Position numbers and translations under genes: made by a program. Positions 24,171 to 33,590 of a DNA stretch of 64,000 nt are shown here, in pieces; positions within the stretch are counted from its first letter, which is position 1; every line of letters begins with the position of its first letter. Origin of the DNA: Avoscillospira_A sp052117125 (GTDB lineage: Bacteria > Bacillota > Clostridia > Oscillospirales > Oscillospiraceae); the NCBI RefSeq assembly GCF_052117125.1, contig NZ_JBQKJT010000001.1, positions 259,210 to 323,209 of the forward strand, in the 5' to 3' direction. Below the pieces are notes generated by a model. The model did no database searches. It was given only the letters and a program-made list of their open reading frames with translations, and was not told where the DNA came from.

Positions 24171-25202
24171 TTATTCCTGCAACAGCTTTTTGCGGGCCAG
24201 ATTGATGGTGCCCTCCTGCATCTGCTTGATCCACCGCAGACTCTTGCCGCAGCCCAGGGCCACGCAGGAGTCGGCGTCGTCGGCCTGGGAACAGGGAATG
24301 CCGGTCCGCTCCATAATCAGCTGGGCAAAGCCCCACAGCTGACTGCCGCCGCCGGTGAGGGTGATGCCGTTCTGGGAGATATCGGCCACCAGCTCCGGCG
24401 AGGTCTGCTCCATCACCGCCAGAATCTCATCCACGATCTGCCGGGCCGGGCGCTTAAAGACCTCGTACAGCTCGGCGGAGCTGACCTCCACTTCTTTGGG
24501 CAGGCCCGTTTTCAGGTCCCGGCCCTTGGAGCGCATACTGACGTTCTGCCCCCGCTCGTAGACACAGCCGATGGCGATTTTCAATTCCTCGGCGGCGTTG
24601 GGGCCCAGCAGCACATTGAACCGGCGGCGGACGTAACGAATCACCTGCTCGTCAAAGGACTGGCCCGCCACCTTCAGGGACGAGGACACCGCCACATTAT
24701 TCATGGTCACCACAGCCACGTCGGTGGTACCGCCGCCGATGTCCACCACCAGGTGTCCGCCGGGGTCGTCCAGATTCATCTGGGCGCCCAGGGCGGCGGC
24801 GAAGGGTTCCTCGATCAGGTACACCCGCCGGGCGCCGGCCTCCATGGTGGCCTGGATGACGGCCCGTTCCTCCACCTCGCTGATGCCGCTGGGGACCGTG
24901 ACCACCACACGGGGCTTGACAAAGGCAAACCGCGTGACCTTTTTGATCATCTGTGTCAGCATCTTTTCCGTCATCTCGTAGTCGGAGATGACGCCCTCCC
25001 GCAGAGGCCGTAATGCCACCACATTGCCGGGGGTGCGGCCCAGCATGTTATTGGCGGCGGCGCCCACCTGCAACACCTTACCGGTGTTTTTGTCCACGGC
25101 AACCACCGACGGCTCCCGGAGCACGATGCCCTTTCCGGCCTCATAGATCAGCACGTTGGCCGTGCCCAGATCGATTCCCAGATCGTGTGATAACTTTAAC
25201 AT
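24171..25202 (-). CDS. mreB: Rod-shape protein MreB/Mbl
   Basis: 343-residue bacterial actin that organizes lateral wall synthesis. Actin-fold phosphate loops are visible: GIDLGTANVLIY (about 9-20) and VVDIGGGTTDVAVV (about 159-172); also IEEPFAAALGAQM and the adenosine motif ITLTGGGSQLWGF. The start MLKLSHDLGID overlaps the comF stop by 7 nt. No mreC or mreD follows, so this is an isolated paralogue (MreB, Mbl or MreBH cannot be separated here). Confidence 0.92.
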   Translation of the reverse strand: MLKLSHDLGIDLGTANVLIYEAGKGIVLREPSVVAVDKNTGKVLQVGAAANNMLGRTPGNVVALRPLREGVISDYEMTEKMLTQMIKKVTRFAFVKPRVVVTVPSGISEVEERAVIQATMEAGARRVYLIEEPFAAALGAQMNLDDPGGHLVVDIGGGTTDVAVVTMNNVAVSSSLKVAGQSFDEQVIRYVRRRFNVLLGPNAAEELKIAIGCVYERGQNVSMRSKGRDLKTGLPKEVEVSSAELYEVFKRPARQIVDEILAVMEQTSPELVADISQNGITLTGGGSQLWGFAQLIMERTGIPCSQADDADSCVALGCGKSLRWIKQMQEGTINLARKKLLQE

Positions 25203-25879
25203 GGCTTCACCTGTTCATTTTCCTTAAATTCTCGGCTTCTGGCCAGCGCGGCCATCCAGACGGTGTCGGCCCCTGCCAGCAGCAGCGTCCGGCCCGCCTC
25301 TGTAGCCGTGGCGCCGGTGGTCCAGACATCGTCCACCAGCAGCAGCCGTTTTCCGGCCGCCGCGCGGTCCACAGCGGTGTAAACGCCCAGCACATTGGCC
25401 CGCCGGGCCTCCGGCGTGGTCAAGGTGGATTGGGGCGGATTGTGTTTTGTCTTGCGGAGCGTGGATACCAGAGGCTTGTCCAACGCCTTGGCCAAAGCCA
25501 CCGCCAGCAGCTTCGACTGGTCATAGCCCCGCCGCCAACGGCGGCGACGGCTCACCGGTACCCAAGTGACGGCGTCCACATTCTCCAGGGGCAGCCGGAC
25601 ACAGGCCGCGGCCAGCAGGCGGCCGTAACAGCGGCTATAGTGGCTCCGGCCGGAAAACTTGTACCGGAGAATGGACGCCCGAACCGTGCCCTGGTACCAC
25701 AGGGCCGCCGTGACGCCGTCAAACACGGCGGTACGCTGGAGTTTTTCATCGCACACCGGCAGGGTCTTGCGGCAGCTGTCGCAGAACTCCCGCTGATGCC
25801 GCGTCAGCAGCTTTCCGCAGAGGACGCACTTGGGCGGATAGATCAGGTCCAGCAGGACCGTTACGGGATGGAACTTCAT
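25196..25879 (-). CDS. comF: ComF family phosphoribosyltransferase-like protein
   Basis: 227 residues. An N-terminal zinc-binding segment has C18, C21, C33 and C36 (CVLCGK and CDSCRK). The C terminus contains the PRPP-binding motif LLLVDDVWTTGATATEAGR. ComF proteins act in natural transformation or DNA repair. It lies between recD2 (overlap ATGA) and mreB, with which it is translationally coupled. Confidence 0.9.
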   Translation of the reverse strand: MKFHPVTVLLDLIYPPKCVLCGKLLTRHQREFCDSCRKTLPVCDEKLQRTAVFDGVTAALWYQGTVRASILRYKFSGRSHYSRCYGRLLAAACVRLPLENVDAVTWVPVSRRRRWRRGYDQSKLLAVALAKALDKPLVSTLRKTKHNPPQSTLTTPEARRANVLGVYTAVDRAAAGKRLLLVDDVWTTGATATEAGRTLLLAGADTVWMAALARSREFKENEQVKPC

Positions 25880-28101
25880 GCCTCCGGCTCCCGCTGCTGC
25901 AAGCGCAGCTTCAATCCGCTGTACCGGCGCTGCTGGCGGTCATTGGCCGTCATCTGGGCAATGACCGATTCATCGCCCACAATAATCAGCATCTGTCTGG
26001 CCCGGGTGATGGCCGTATAGAGGATGCTGCGGCTCAGCAGGTACGGCGAACCGCTCCAGGCCGTCAGAATCACGGCCCGGTATTCGCTGCCCTGACTCTT
26101 GTGTACCGTCATGGCGTAGGCCAATTCCAGCTCCGACAGCATATCAAACTCATAGGCGGCGGTCCGGTCGTCGTCAAAAACCACCGTCAGCGTCTCGGTG
26201 CTGTGGTTGATGGTGGTGATAACGCCCATATCGCCGTTGAAGACGCCGACGCCGCTGCCCAGGCCGTCGGTGCGCTTCCAGACAATGTCGTAATTGTTGC
26301 GAATCTGCATGACCCGGTCCCCCTCCCGGAACACGGTTTCGCCCCGCTGGCGTTCGGCCTTGTTGGGGGTGGGGGGATTGAGCACCGCCTGGAGCCGCTT
26401 GTTCAGGTTGACGGTGCCCGTCTCCTGCTTGCGGGTGGGCGACAACACCTGAATTTCCGCCGGAGGAATGCCCATATTTTCCGGCAGCCGCCGGTCGCAC
26501 AGGTCGCAGATGGTATCCACCACCGCTTCCGCCGTCCGCCGCTTGAGGAAAAAGAAATCCCGGTCCTTAACGGTCAGCTGGGGCAGATGGCCCTGGTTGA
26601 CGGCGTGGGCATTCATGACGATCAGGCTCTCTCTCGCCTGTCGGAAAATCTCCGTCAGCCGCACCATGGGCAGGACGCCGCTGCGGATGAGATCGGAAAA
26701 AACGTTGCCCGGTCCCACCGACGGCAGCTGATCCGGGTCCCCCACCAGCACCAGACGGCACCGGGGCGGCAACGCCCGCAGCAGGGATTGCATCAGCTGC
26801 AAATCCACCATGGAGGTCTCGTCCACCACCACGGCCTCCACATCCAAGGGGTCGTCCTCATTGTGGGTAAAGACCATGGCCCCGCTTTCCGGGTCAAACT
26901 GGGCCTCCAGCAGCCGGTGAATCGTGGACGCCTCCCGCCTCGTCAAATCGCTGAGCCGTTTGGCGGCCCGGCCCGTGGGGGCGGCCAGCAGGGATTTCAA
27001 TTTCATCCGGTCGAAAAGATCGAGGATGCCGTCCAGGGTCGTGGTTTTACCGGTGCCGGGGCCGCCGGTGACCAGGACCACCCGGTGCTCGGCGGCGGCG
27101 GTGATGGCTTCCAGCTGTTGGCGGGCATAGGCAATTTTCCGGTTGGCCTGGACCTCGCCCAGGAGCCGGGCCAAATCCACCGGCAGCTTGGGGGCGTCGT
27201 CCACCATGTCCCGCAGCCGCCGGGCCACATAGACCTCGGCCTCGTACAGCTCCGGCAGATAGCAGATATCCATATCGGCCAGCCGGTCCAGGGCAATTCT
27301 CCCCTGCTCCTGGAGCCGCAGAAAGCCCTCGTCGATGGTGGCCCGGTCCAGACCCAGCAATCCCTCCGTGGCGGCGGCCAGCTTGTTGCGCGGAAGAAAC
27401 ACATGGCCGTTGTTGAGGTTGTGGCTCAATTCAAAGCAGATGCCCGCCTCCACCCGCCGCTCGTCGGCGCCGTCCACGCCCAGGGAGATGGCGAAGTGGT
27501 CCACCTGTCCAAAGGTGGCGCCGAAAAAGCTGTCGGTCAGCAGATAGGGGTCGTCCCGGATGGCGTCCACAGCCATTTCGCCATAGACCCGGTAGAGCCG
27601 CAATGCCAGTTCCGTAGGCAGATTGTGGGCCGACAGAAATTCAATGAGCCGTCGGATGCCCACCTGACGGCGAAAGGAGCGGCTCATCTCCTGGGCCTTT
27701 TTTTCCGAAATACCGGGCAGGGTTGCCAGCCGTTCCGGGTCGTTTTCGATGACGTCCAGGGCATGGACGCCGAAGGCCTCCACGATGCGCTTGGCCATGA
27801 CGGCGCCAATGCCCTTGACGGCGCGGGACGACAGAAACGCCTGGATGCCCGAAGCCGATTCCGGCATAAGCCGTTCCAGAAACTCCGCCTCAAACTGACG
27901 GCCGTAGGAAGGATGGCGGCTCCATTTACCGGCCACCACCAGCCGTTCTCCCACGTTGGTCATGGGGATGGTGCCCACTACGGTGATGGTCTCGCCGCTC
28001 TCGGTGTCGAACCGCAGCACGGCATAGCCGTTTTCCTCATTCTGATAGACGATGGCCGACACGCTCCCGCGTATCATCTCCTGCTGTACTTCCACCTTCA
28101 C
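25876..28101 (-). CDS. recD2: RecD2-type DNA helicase
   Basis: 741-residue superfamily 1B 5'-3' helicase of the RecD2 (RecD-like/TraA) family, active without RecBC. An N-terminal OB-like domain (about 8-80) and helix-hairpin-helix repeats (about 92-150, IGAVMAKRIVEAFG and LPGISEKKAQEM) precede Walker A GGPGTGKTT (346-354). Further motifs are VVDETSMVDLQLM, LVGDPDQLPSVGPG, and AMTVHKSQGSEYRAVIL. Start is GTG at 28101 next to AGGTGAGGT. Overlaps the comF start. Confidence 0.94.
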   Translation of the reverse strand: MKVEVQQEMIRGSVSAIVYQNEENGYAVLRFDTESGETITVVGTIPMTNVGERLVVAGKWSRHPSYGRQFEAEFLERLMPESASGIQAFLSSRAVKGIGAVMAKRIVEAFGVHALDVIENDPERLATLPGISEKKAQEMSRSFRRQVGIRRLIEFLSAHNLPTELALRLYRVYGEMAVDAIRDDPYLLTDSFFGATFGQVDHFAISLGVDGADERRVEAGICFELSHNLNNGHVFLPRNKLAAATEGLLGLDRATIDEGFLRLQEQGRIALDRLADMDICYLPELYEAEVYVARRLRDMVDDAPKLPVDLARLLGEVQANRKIAYARQQLEAITAAAEHRVVLVTGGPGTGKTTTLDGILDLFDRMKLKSLLAAPTGRAAKRLSDLTRREASTIHRLLEAQFDPESGAMVFTHNEDDPLDVEAVVVDETSMVDLQLMQSLLRALPPRCRLVLVGDPDQLPSVGPGNVFSDLIRSGVLPMVRLTEIFRQARESLIVMNAHAVNQGHLPQLTVKDRDFFFLKRRTAEAVVDTICDLCDRRLPENMGIPPAEIQVLSPTRKQETGTVNLNKRLQAVLNPPTPNKAERQRGETVFREGDRVMQIRNNYDIVWKRTDGLGSGVGVFNGDMGVITTINHSTETLTVVFDDDRTAAYEFDMLSELELAYAMTVHKSQGSEYRAVILTAWSGSPYLLSRSILYTAITRARQMLIIVGDESVIAQMTANDRQQRRYSGLKLRLQQREPEA

Positions 28102-28417
28102 ACCTCACCTGTTCTGTCTGCGTGGGTCCCAACCACCGGATGTACTCATGCCGTCGGGCCAGGGTCTCGGCCCGGCGGCGGGCCGCCGGGGCCATACCGT
28201 GGTCCTCGATGACCAGTTCCGTCCGGACCAGCCCCGTGTCGTGGAGCCATTCAAAGCTGTGAACCGTCTGCTCCAGATCGGGGGCATCGTCCCGGCCCCG
28301 GTAGACCACAAATACCGTCTCCCCAGCCAGCGGCAGCAGCAGCCGCCCCATCCAGAGCCAAAGGGCCAGCAGCAGCCCGGCCGTGGCCAGAATGGCTACC
28401 GCCATCTGTCCCATCAT
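28037..28417 (-). CDS. Small single-span membrane protein
   Basis: 126-residue unknown protein. One hydrophobic helix (MAVAILATAGLLLALWLWMGRLLLPL, about 5-29) is followed by a soluble part with ETVFVVYRGRDDAP and TELVIEDHGMAPAARRRAETLARRHEYIRWL. The ATG at 28417 has GGGGAGGGG upstream. Its last 65 nt overlap the recD2 start, which ties its translation to the helicase. No family recognized. Confidence 0.62.
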   Translation of the reverse strand: MMGQMAVAILATAGLLLALWLWMGRLLLPLAGETVFVVYRGRDDAPDLEQTVHSFEWLHDTGLVRTELVIEDHGMAPAARRRAETLARRHEYIRWLGPTQTEQVRCEGGSTAGDDTRERVGHRLSE

Positions 28418-28560
28418 ACGTACCCCTCCCCTTACCATGTTGGGCACAGTCCGTGCCGTCTCATTCTATGCCGGAGGGGGGCCGGCGGTGCAGCCGCACC
28501 GCGTCCATATCTAAGTTATTTTACACGATATTACCTGTAAATACAATCGTTTGCCAAAAG

Positions 28561-28592
28561 AAAAAGGGCCGGAAGCAATGCTTCCGGCCCTC
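28561..28592 (-). terminator. Terminator of tuf
   Basis: Leftward AGGGCCGGAAGCA pairs with TGCTTCCGGCCCT, then a U-rich tail; it lies 12 nt past the tuf stop. Confidence 0.92.
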
Positions 28593-28603
28593 AGGGCTAC
28601 AAA

Positions 28604-29809
28604 TTAGTCCTCGATGATGTCGATAACGACACCGGAACCAACGGTACGGCCGCCCTCGCGGATAGCGAAGCGGAGGCCCTTCTCGATGGCGATGGGGGTG
28701 ATCAGCTCAACGTTCATGTCGACGTTATCGCCGGGCATGCACATCTCAACGCCCTCGGGCAGGGAGATGATGCCGGTCACGTCGGTGGTACGGAAGTAGA
28801 ACTGAGGACGATAGTTGTTGAAGAAGGGAGTATGACGGCCGCCTTCTTCCTTGGACAGGACGTAAACCTGGCCAACGAACTTGGTGTGGGGCTTGATGGA
28901 GCCGGGCTTGGCCAGAACCTGACCACGCTCGATGCTCTTCTTGTCAACACCACGCAGCAGGGCGCCGATGTTGTCGCCGGCTTCAGCGTAATCCAGCAGC
29001 TTGTGGAACATCTCGATGTCGGTGACAACGGTGGACTTGGACTCCTCAGCCAGACCAACGATCTCGACAGTCTCGTTCTTCTTGATGACGCCGCGCTCCA
29101 CACGACCGGTGGCAACGGTGCCACGGCCGGAGATGGTGAAGACGTCCTCGACGGGCATCAGGAAGGGCATGTCGGCCTTACGGTCGGGAGTGGGGATATA
29201 GTTGTCGACAGCGTCCATCAGCTCCTTGATGCAAGCGAACTCGGGAGCGTTGGGATCGTTGGACTCGGAGATCAGAGCGTTCAGAGCGGAACCCTTGATG
29301 ATCGGGATGTCGTCGCCGGGGAACTCGTAGGAGGACAGGGTCTCGCGGACTTCCATCTCAACCAGCTCCAGCAGCTCCTCGTCGTCGACCTGATCGCACT
29401 TGTTCAGGAAGACAACAATGGCAGGCACGCCGACCTGACGGGCCAGCAGGATGTGCTCCTTGGTCTGAGCCATGGGGCCGTCGGTAGCGGCGATAACCAG
29501 GATAGCGCCGTCCATCTGAGCAGCACCGGTGATCATGTTCTTGATATAGTCGGCGTGGCCGGGGCAGTCAACGTGAGCATAGTGACGGGCGTCGGTCTCG
29601 TACTCAACGTGAGCGGTGTTGATGGTGATGCCGCGCTCCTTCTCTTCGGGAGCCTTATCGATGCTGGCGTAGTCCTCGAACTGAGCCTTGCCCTGCATGG
29701 ACAGCCACTTGGTGATGGCAGCGGTCAGAGTGGTCTTGCCGTGGTCAACGTGGCCGATGGTGCCAATGTTGACGTGAGGCTTGGTTCTTTCAAATTTCTG
29801 CTTAGCCAT
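28604..29809 (-). CDS. tuf: Elongation factor Tu
   Basis: 401-residue EF-Tu, the GTPase that brings aminoacyl-tRNA to the ribosome. G1 loop GHVDHGKTT (19-27), DCPGHADY, NKCDQVDD and the three-domain layout are complete. Last gene of the str block, with its own promoter between fusA and tuf and a strong terminator. Codon choice is strongly biased, as expected for a highly expressed gene. Confidence 0.98.
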   Translation of the reverse strand: MAKQKFERTKPHVNIGTIGHVDHGKTTLTAAITKWLSMQGKAQFEDYASIDKAPEEKERGITINTAHVEYETDARHYAHVDCPGHADYIKNMITGAAQMDGAILVIAATDGPMAQTKEHILLARQVGVPAIVVFLNKCDQVDDEELLELVEMEVRETLSSYEFPGDDIPIIKGSALNALISESNDPNAPEFACIKELMDAVDNYIPTPDRKADMPFLMPVEDVFTISGRGTVATGRVERGVIKKNETVEIVGLAEESKSTVVTDIEMFHKLLDYAEAGDNIGALLRGVDKKSIERGQVLAKPGSIKPHTKFVGQVYVLSKEEGGRHTPFFNNYRPQFYFRTTDVTGIISLPEGVEMCMPGDNVDMNVELITPIAIEKGLRFAIREGGRTVGSGVVIDIIED

Positions 29810-29875
29810 TGAAAAAATCCTCCTTGTGTTTCGGGTGAATTCTCATTAGAGTATGGGAATAGCATGCATATCTGT

Positions 29876-29904
29876 ATCATACACCATTTTGCGGCGTATG
29901 ACAA
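29876..29904 (-). promoter_or_regulatory. Promoter of tuf
   Basis: Leftward TTGTCA, 17-nt spacer, TATGAT, starting just after the fusA stop. It would allow tuf expression apart from the upstream ribosomal genes. Confidence 0.7.
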
Positions 29905-29911
29905 GTATCAT

Positions 29912-31990
29912 TTAAGCCTTGGCGCGCTTCGCAATGAGCTCGTCCTGCAGGGACTTGGGCAGCTCAATATAATGGCTGGGCTCCATGGCGTACTGTCCAC
30001 GGCCCTGGGTACGGCTGCGGAGGTCCGTAGCGTAACCGAACATGTTGGACAGGGGGATGTTGGCATCGATCTGCTGGGCGTTGCCGCGGGGCAGCATACC
30101 CAGAACGTTGCCGCGGCGAGCGGAAACGTCGCCGATGACGTCGCCCATGTAATCGTCGGGGACGATGATGGAGACCTTCATGATGGGCTCCAGGATCACG
30201 GGCTGGGCCTTGCGCATGGCCTCCTTGAAGGCCATGGAACCGGCGATCTTAAAGGCCATTTCAGAGGAGTCGACCTCGTGGTAGGAGCCGTCGTACAGGG
30301 TGACCTTGACGTCGACCACGGGATAGCCGGCCAGAACACCGGCAGCCATGGCGCCCTGAATACCGGCGTCGACCGCGGGGATATACTCCTTGGGAATGGC
30401 GCCGCCGACAACAGCGTTGACGAACTCGTAGCCCTTGCCGGACTCGTTGGGCTCCACACGGATCTTGACGTGACCGTACTGGCCCTTACCGCCGGACTGA
30501 CGGGCGTACTTGGTATCCTGCTCAACGCTCTTGCGGATGGTCTCCTTGTAGGCGACCTGCGGAGCGCCGACGTTGGCCTCGACCTTGAACTCACGGAGCA
30601 GACGGTCGACGATGATCTCCAGATGGAGCTCGCCCATACCGGCGATGATGGTCTGACCGGTCTCTTCGTCGGTGTAGGTGCGGAAGGTGGGGTCTTCTTC
30701 GGCCAGCTTGGCCAGAGCGATGCCCATCTTCTCCTGACCGGCCTTGGTCTTGGGCTCGATGGCAACGCGGATAACAGGCTCGGGGAACTCCATGGACTCC
30801 AGGATGATGGGATGGGCCTCATCGCACAGGGTATCGCCGGTGGTGGTGTTCTTCAGACCAACGGCGGCGGCGATGTCGCCGGAGTACACCATGTCGATGT
30901 CCTCGCGGTGGTTGGCGTGCATCCGCAGGATGCGGCCAATGCGCTCCTTGTTGTTCTTGGTGGAGTTGAGCACGGTGCTGCCGGACTTCAGGGTACCGGA
31001 GTACACACGGAAGAAGCACAGCTTACCGACATAGGGGTCCGTGGCGATCTTGAAGGCCAGAGCGGAGAAGGGAGCCTTGTCGTCTGCGACACGGTGATCG
31101 TCTTCGCCGGTATCGGGATTGACGCCGTCAATGGGGGGAATATCCAGGGGGGAGGGCATGAAATCGACGATGGCGTCGAGCAGCTCCTGCACACCCTTGT
31201 TGCGGTAGGAAGTACCGCAGCACACGGGAACCATCTTGACAGCGATGGTGGCCTTGCGGATGGCGGACTTGATCATGTCCTCGGGGATCTCCTCGCCCTC
31301 CAGGAACATCATCATGATGTTCTCGTCCTGGTCGGCCACGGCCTCCAGCAGCTTTTCGCGGTACTCGTTGGCCAGGTCCACCAGTTCCTCGGGGATCTCC
31401 TCCTCGCGGACGTCCTTGCCCAGATCATCATAGAAGACGAATGCCTTCATCTTGATCAGGTCCACAACGCCCTTGAAGAACTGCTCTGCACCGATGGGCA
31501 GCTGGACAGGCACGGCGTTGCACTTCAGACGCTCGTCCATCATCTTCAGAACGTTGTAGAAGTCGGCGCCCAGGATGTCCATCTTGTTGACGTACACCAT
31601 ACGGGGGACGTGGTACTTGTCAGCCTGTCTCCAGACGGTTTCGGTCTGGGGCTCGACGCCGCCCTTGGCGCACAGGACGGTCACAGAGCCGTCCAGCACA
31701 CGCAGGGAACGCTCGACCTCAACGGTGAAGTCCACGTGGCCCGGGGTGTCGATGATGTTGATGCGGTTGCCCTTCCAGAAGCAGGTGGTAGCGGCGGAGG
31801 TAATGGTGATACCACGCTCCTGCTCCTGCTCCATCCAGTCCATGGTGGCGGTGCCGTCATGGGTCTCGCCGATCTTGTAGTTGACGCCGGTGTAGTACAG
31901 AATACGCTCGGTCGTCGTGGTCTTACCGGCATCGATGTGGGCCATGATGCCGATATTTCTCGTTTTTTCCAGGGAGTACTCTCTAGCCAT
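29912..31990 (-). CDS. fusA: Elongation factor G
   Basis: 692-residue translocase GTPase. G1 AHIDAGKTT (17-25), switch II DTPGHVDFT, NKMDILGAD, and domain IV to V segments (GKGQYGHVKIRVEP, EPIMKVSIIVPDDYMGDV) are intact. Length is typical. It follows rpsG by 12 nt in the conserved str order. Confidence 0.98.
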   Translation of the reverse strand: MAREYSLEKTRNIGIMAHIDAGKTTTTERILYYTGVNYKIGETHDGTATMDWMEQEQERGITITSAATTCFWKGNRINIIDTPGHVDFTVEVERSLRVLDGSVTVLCAKGGVEPQTETVWRQADKYHVPRMVYVNKMDILGADFYNVLKMMDERLKCNAVPVQLPIGAEQFFKGVVDLIKMKAFVFYDDLGKDVREEEIPEELVDLANEYREKLLEAVADQDENIMMMFLEGEEIPEDMIKSAIRKATIAVKMVPVCCGTSYRNKGVQELLDAIVDFMPSPLDIPPIDGVNPDTGEDDHRVADDKAPFSALAFKIATDPYVGKLCFFRVYSGTLKSGSTVLNSTKNNKERIGRILRMHANHREDIDMVYSGDIAAAVGLKNTTTGDTLCDEAHPIILESMEFPEPVIRVAIEPKTKAGQEKMGIALAKLAEEDPTFRTYTDEETGQTIIAGMGELHLEIIVDRLLREFKVEANVGAPQVAYKETIRKSVEQDTKYARQSGGKGQYGHVKIRVEPNESGKGYEFVNAVVGGAIPKEYIPAVDAGIQGAMAAGVLAGYPVVDVKVTLYDGSYHEVDSSEMAFKIAGSMAFKEAMRKAQPVILEPIMKVSIIVPDDYMGDVIGDVSARRGNVLGMLPRGNAQQIDANIPLSNMFGYATDLRSRTQGRGQYAMEPSHYIELPKSLQDELIAKRAKA

Positions 31991-32002
31991 GAACTAGCTC
32001 CT

Positions 32003-32473
32003 TTACCAACGGAAATGGGAGAAGGCCTTGTTGGCCTCGGCCATCTTGTGGGTATCTTCACGCTTCTTCACGGATGCGCCGGTGTTGTTGCTGGCGTCCA
32101 TGATCTCAGCAGCCAGACGCTCCTTCATGGTCTTTTCGCTGCGGGCGCGGCTGTAATTGGTCAGCCAGCGCAGACCCAGGGTCTGACGTCTCTCAGGCCG
32201 CACCTCGATGGGGACCTGATAGGTGGCGCCGCCGACGCGGCGGGACTTGACTTCCAGGGTGGGCATGATATTTTCCATGGCTTCCTGGAACACTTCCAGA
32301 CCACTCTTGCCACTCTTCTCCTCGATGATGCCGAAGGCGCCGTAAACAACCTTCTGAGCAACACCCTTCTTGCCGTCCAGCATGATGCTGTTGACGAGCT
32401 TGGTCACCAGGACAGAGTTGTACATGGGATCCGGAAGAACTTCTCTCTTGGGAACATTACCTCTTCTGGGCAC
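32003..32473 (-). CDS. rpsG: Ribosomal protein S7
   Basis: 156-residue S7, the 30S head assembly protein that binds the 3' domain of 16S rRNA. The start is GTG at 32473 (VPRRGNVPKREVLPDP) with AAGGAGGG 8 nt upstream. An ATG 18 nt earlier is in frame but would contain that ribosome site and give an abnormal N terminus. Final length equals that of most S7 proteins. Confidence 0.96.
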   Translation of the reverse strand: MPRRGNVPKREVLPDPMYNSVLVTKLVNSIMLDGKKGVAQKVVYGAFGIIEEKSGKSGLEVFQEAMENIMPTLEVKSRRVGGATYQVPIEVRPERRQTLGLRWLTNYSRARSEKTMKERLAAEIMDASNNTGASVKKREDTHKMAEANKAFSHFRW

Positions 32474-32639
32474 GTCGCTTCCCTCCTTCATAGAATGATT
32501 TCATAGGTACTCCGAAAGGGCTTTCCCCTTCCGTAGGTGCCTGCCGAGAGGTTTTTTATATCAATAAAAAACGACTGGCAAGGCATTGCCTCGCGACAAG
32601 GCGTTTGGGAATTGCAAAGTTTAGTGGGCGGAAAAAGAA

Positions 32640-33065
32640 TTACTTCTTCTTGCCGGCCTTGGGCTTCTTGGCGCCGTACTTGGAACGGGCCTGCATACGG
32701 TTCTGCACACCCTGAGTATCCAGAGTGCCGCGGATGATGTGGTAACGAACGCCGGGCAGGTCCTTGACACGGCCGCCGCGAATCAGGACGACGGAGTGCT
32801 CCTGCAGGTTGTGGCCGACGCCGGGGATATAAGCGGAAACCTCATATCCATTGGTGAGCTTCACACGGGCGATCTTACGCAGAGCGGAGTTGGGCTTCTT
32901 GGGGGTCGTGGTACGGACGGCGGTGCAGACGCCTCTCTTCTGAGGAGCGGACAGGTCGGTGGACTTGTTCTTCAGGGTGTTCAGACCCTTCTGCAGTGCG
33001 GGGGCCGTGGACTTGTAGGAAACTTGCTCTCTGCCCTTGCGGACCAACTGGTTGAACGTAGGCAT
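32640..33065 (-). CDS. rpsL: Ribosomal protein S12
   Basis: 141-residue S12 of the decoding centre: MPTFNQLVRKGRE start, TTTPKKPNSALRKIARV and the universally conserved PGVGHNLQEHSVVLIRGGRVKDLPGVRYH region. The lysines altered in streptomycin resistance (KKPNSALRK and RVKDLPGV) are wild type. A gap of 166 nt separates it from rpsG. AGGAGG precedes the ATG. Confidence 0.98.
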   Translation of the reverse strand: MPTFNQLVRKGREQVSYKSTAPALQKGLNTLKNKSTDLSAPQKRGVCTAVRTTTPKKPNSALRKIARVKLTNGYEVSAYIPGVGHNLQEHSVVLIRGGRVKDLPGVRYHIIRGTLDTQGVQNRMQARSKYGAKKPKAGKKK

Positions 33066-33163
33066 GATTTTCCTCCTTTCTGAACTTGCTGGCCGGTGGT
33101 TCCGGCTAGTATTTTATCCCGAAATATCCTAAGATATTCCGTTGGGACCAAAAAATTGACGGC

Positions 33164-33403
33164 TCACAGCAGTGCCGCGGCCGCGGCGCCCACGTCGATA
33201 CCGCAGGCGGTACCCAACTGGGCCATGGTGTCCACCCAAATGCAGGGAACGTCTTTTTCCCGGCAGAGGGCTTCGATGGGTTCGACCAGACGCGGCTCGG
33301 CGTTTCTGGCCAGGAACACCTTTTGCACGGTGCCGTCCTTGAGGACCTTGCGCAGCTGCTTGAGGCCCACGACGGTCGAGCCCGTTTTCAGTTCTTCGAG
33401 CAC
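33164..33403 (-). CDS. L7Ae-like RNA-binding protein (YbxF type)
   Basis: 79-residue member of the L7Ae/L30e/S12e/Gadd45 family; Bacillus relatives bind kink-turn RNAs. The sequence runs VLEELKTGSTVVGLKQLRKVL to GTACGIDVGAAAAALL. A longer frame exists, but GGAGGTGTCGAGA lies right before the GTG at 33403, and that start gives the family's normal length and N terminus. In Bacillus it lies between rpoC and rpsL; here a patatin-like gene separates it from rpoC. Confidence 0.88.
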   Translation of the reverse strand: MLEELKTGSTVVGLKQLRKVLKDGTVQKVFLARNAEPRLVEPIEALCREKDVPCIWVDTMAQLGTACGIDVGAAAAALL

Positions 33404-33590
33404 TCTCGACACCTCCAAAAACGGCGTGTGGCGCTCATAGACCACACTGTTCGTGATTATAACAGAATCCGAGAAATTCGTCAATGATATTTTTTGAAAA
33501 AATCAGAACTTTTTTCATTTTTTGCAGAACCCTTTCCCCCATTCCTCCCGTGGGGACCGGCGCGGCGCGTGGGGCAAGGTCCGGCAGCCC

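Noticed and set aside
32003..32491. ATG at 32491 as the start of rpsG
   Set aside because: It would place the strong ribosome site inside the gene; GTG at 32473 gives the normal S7 N terminus and length.
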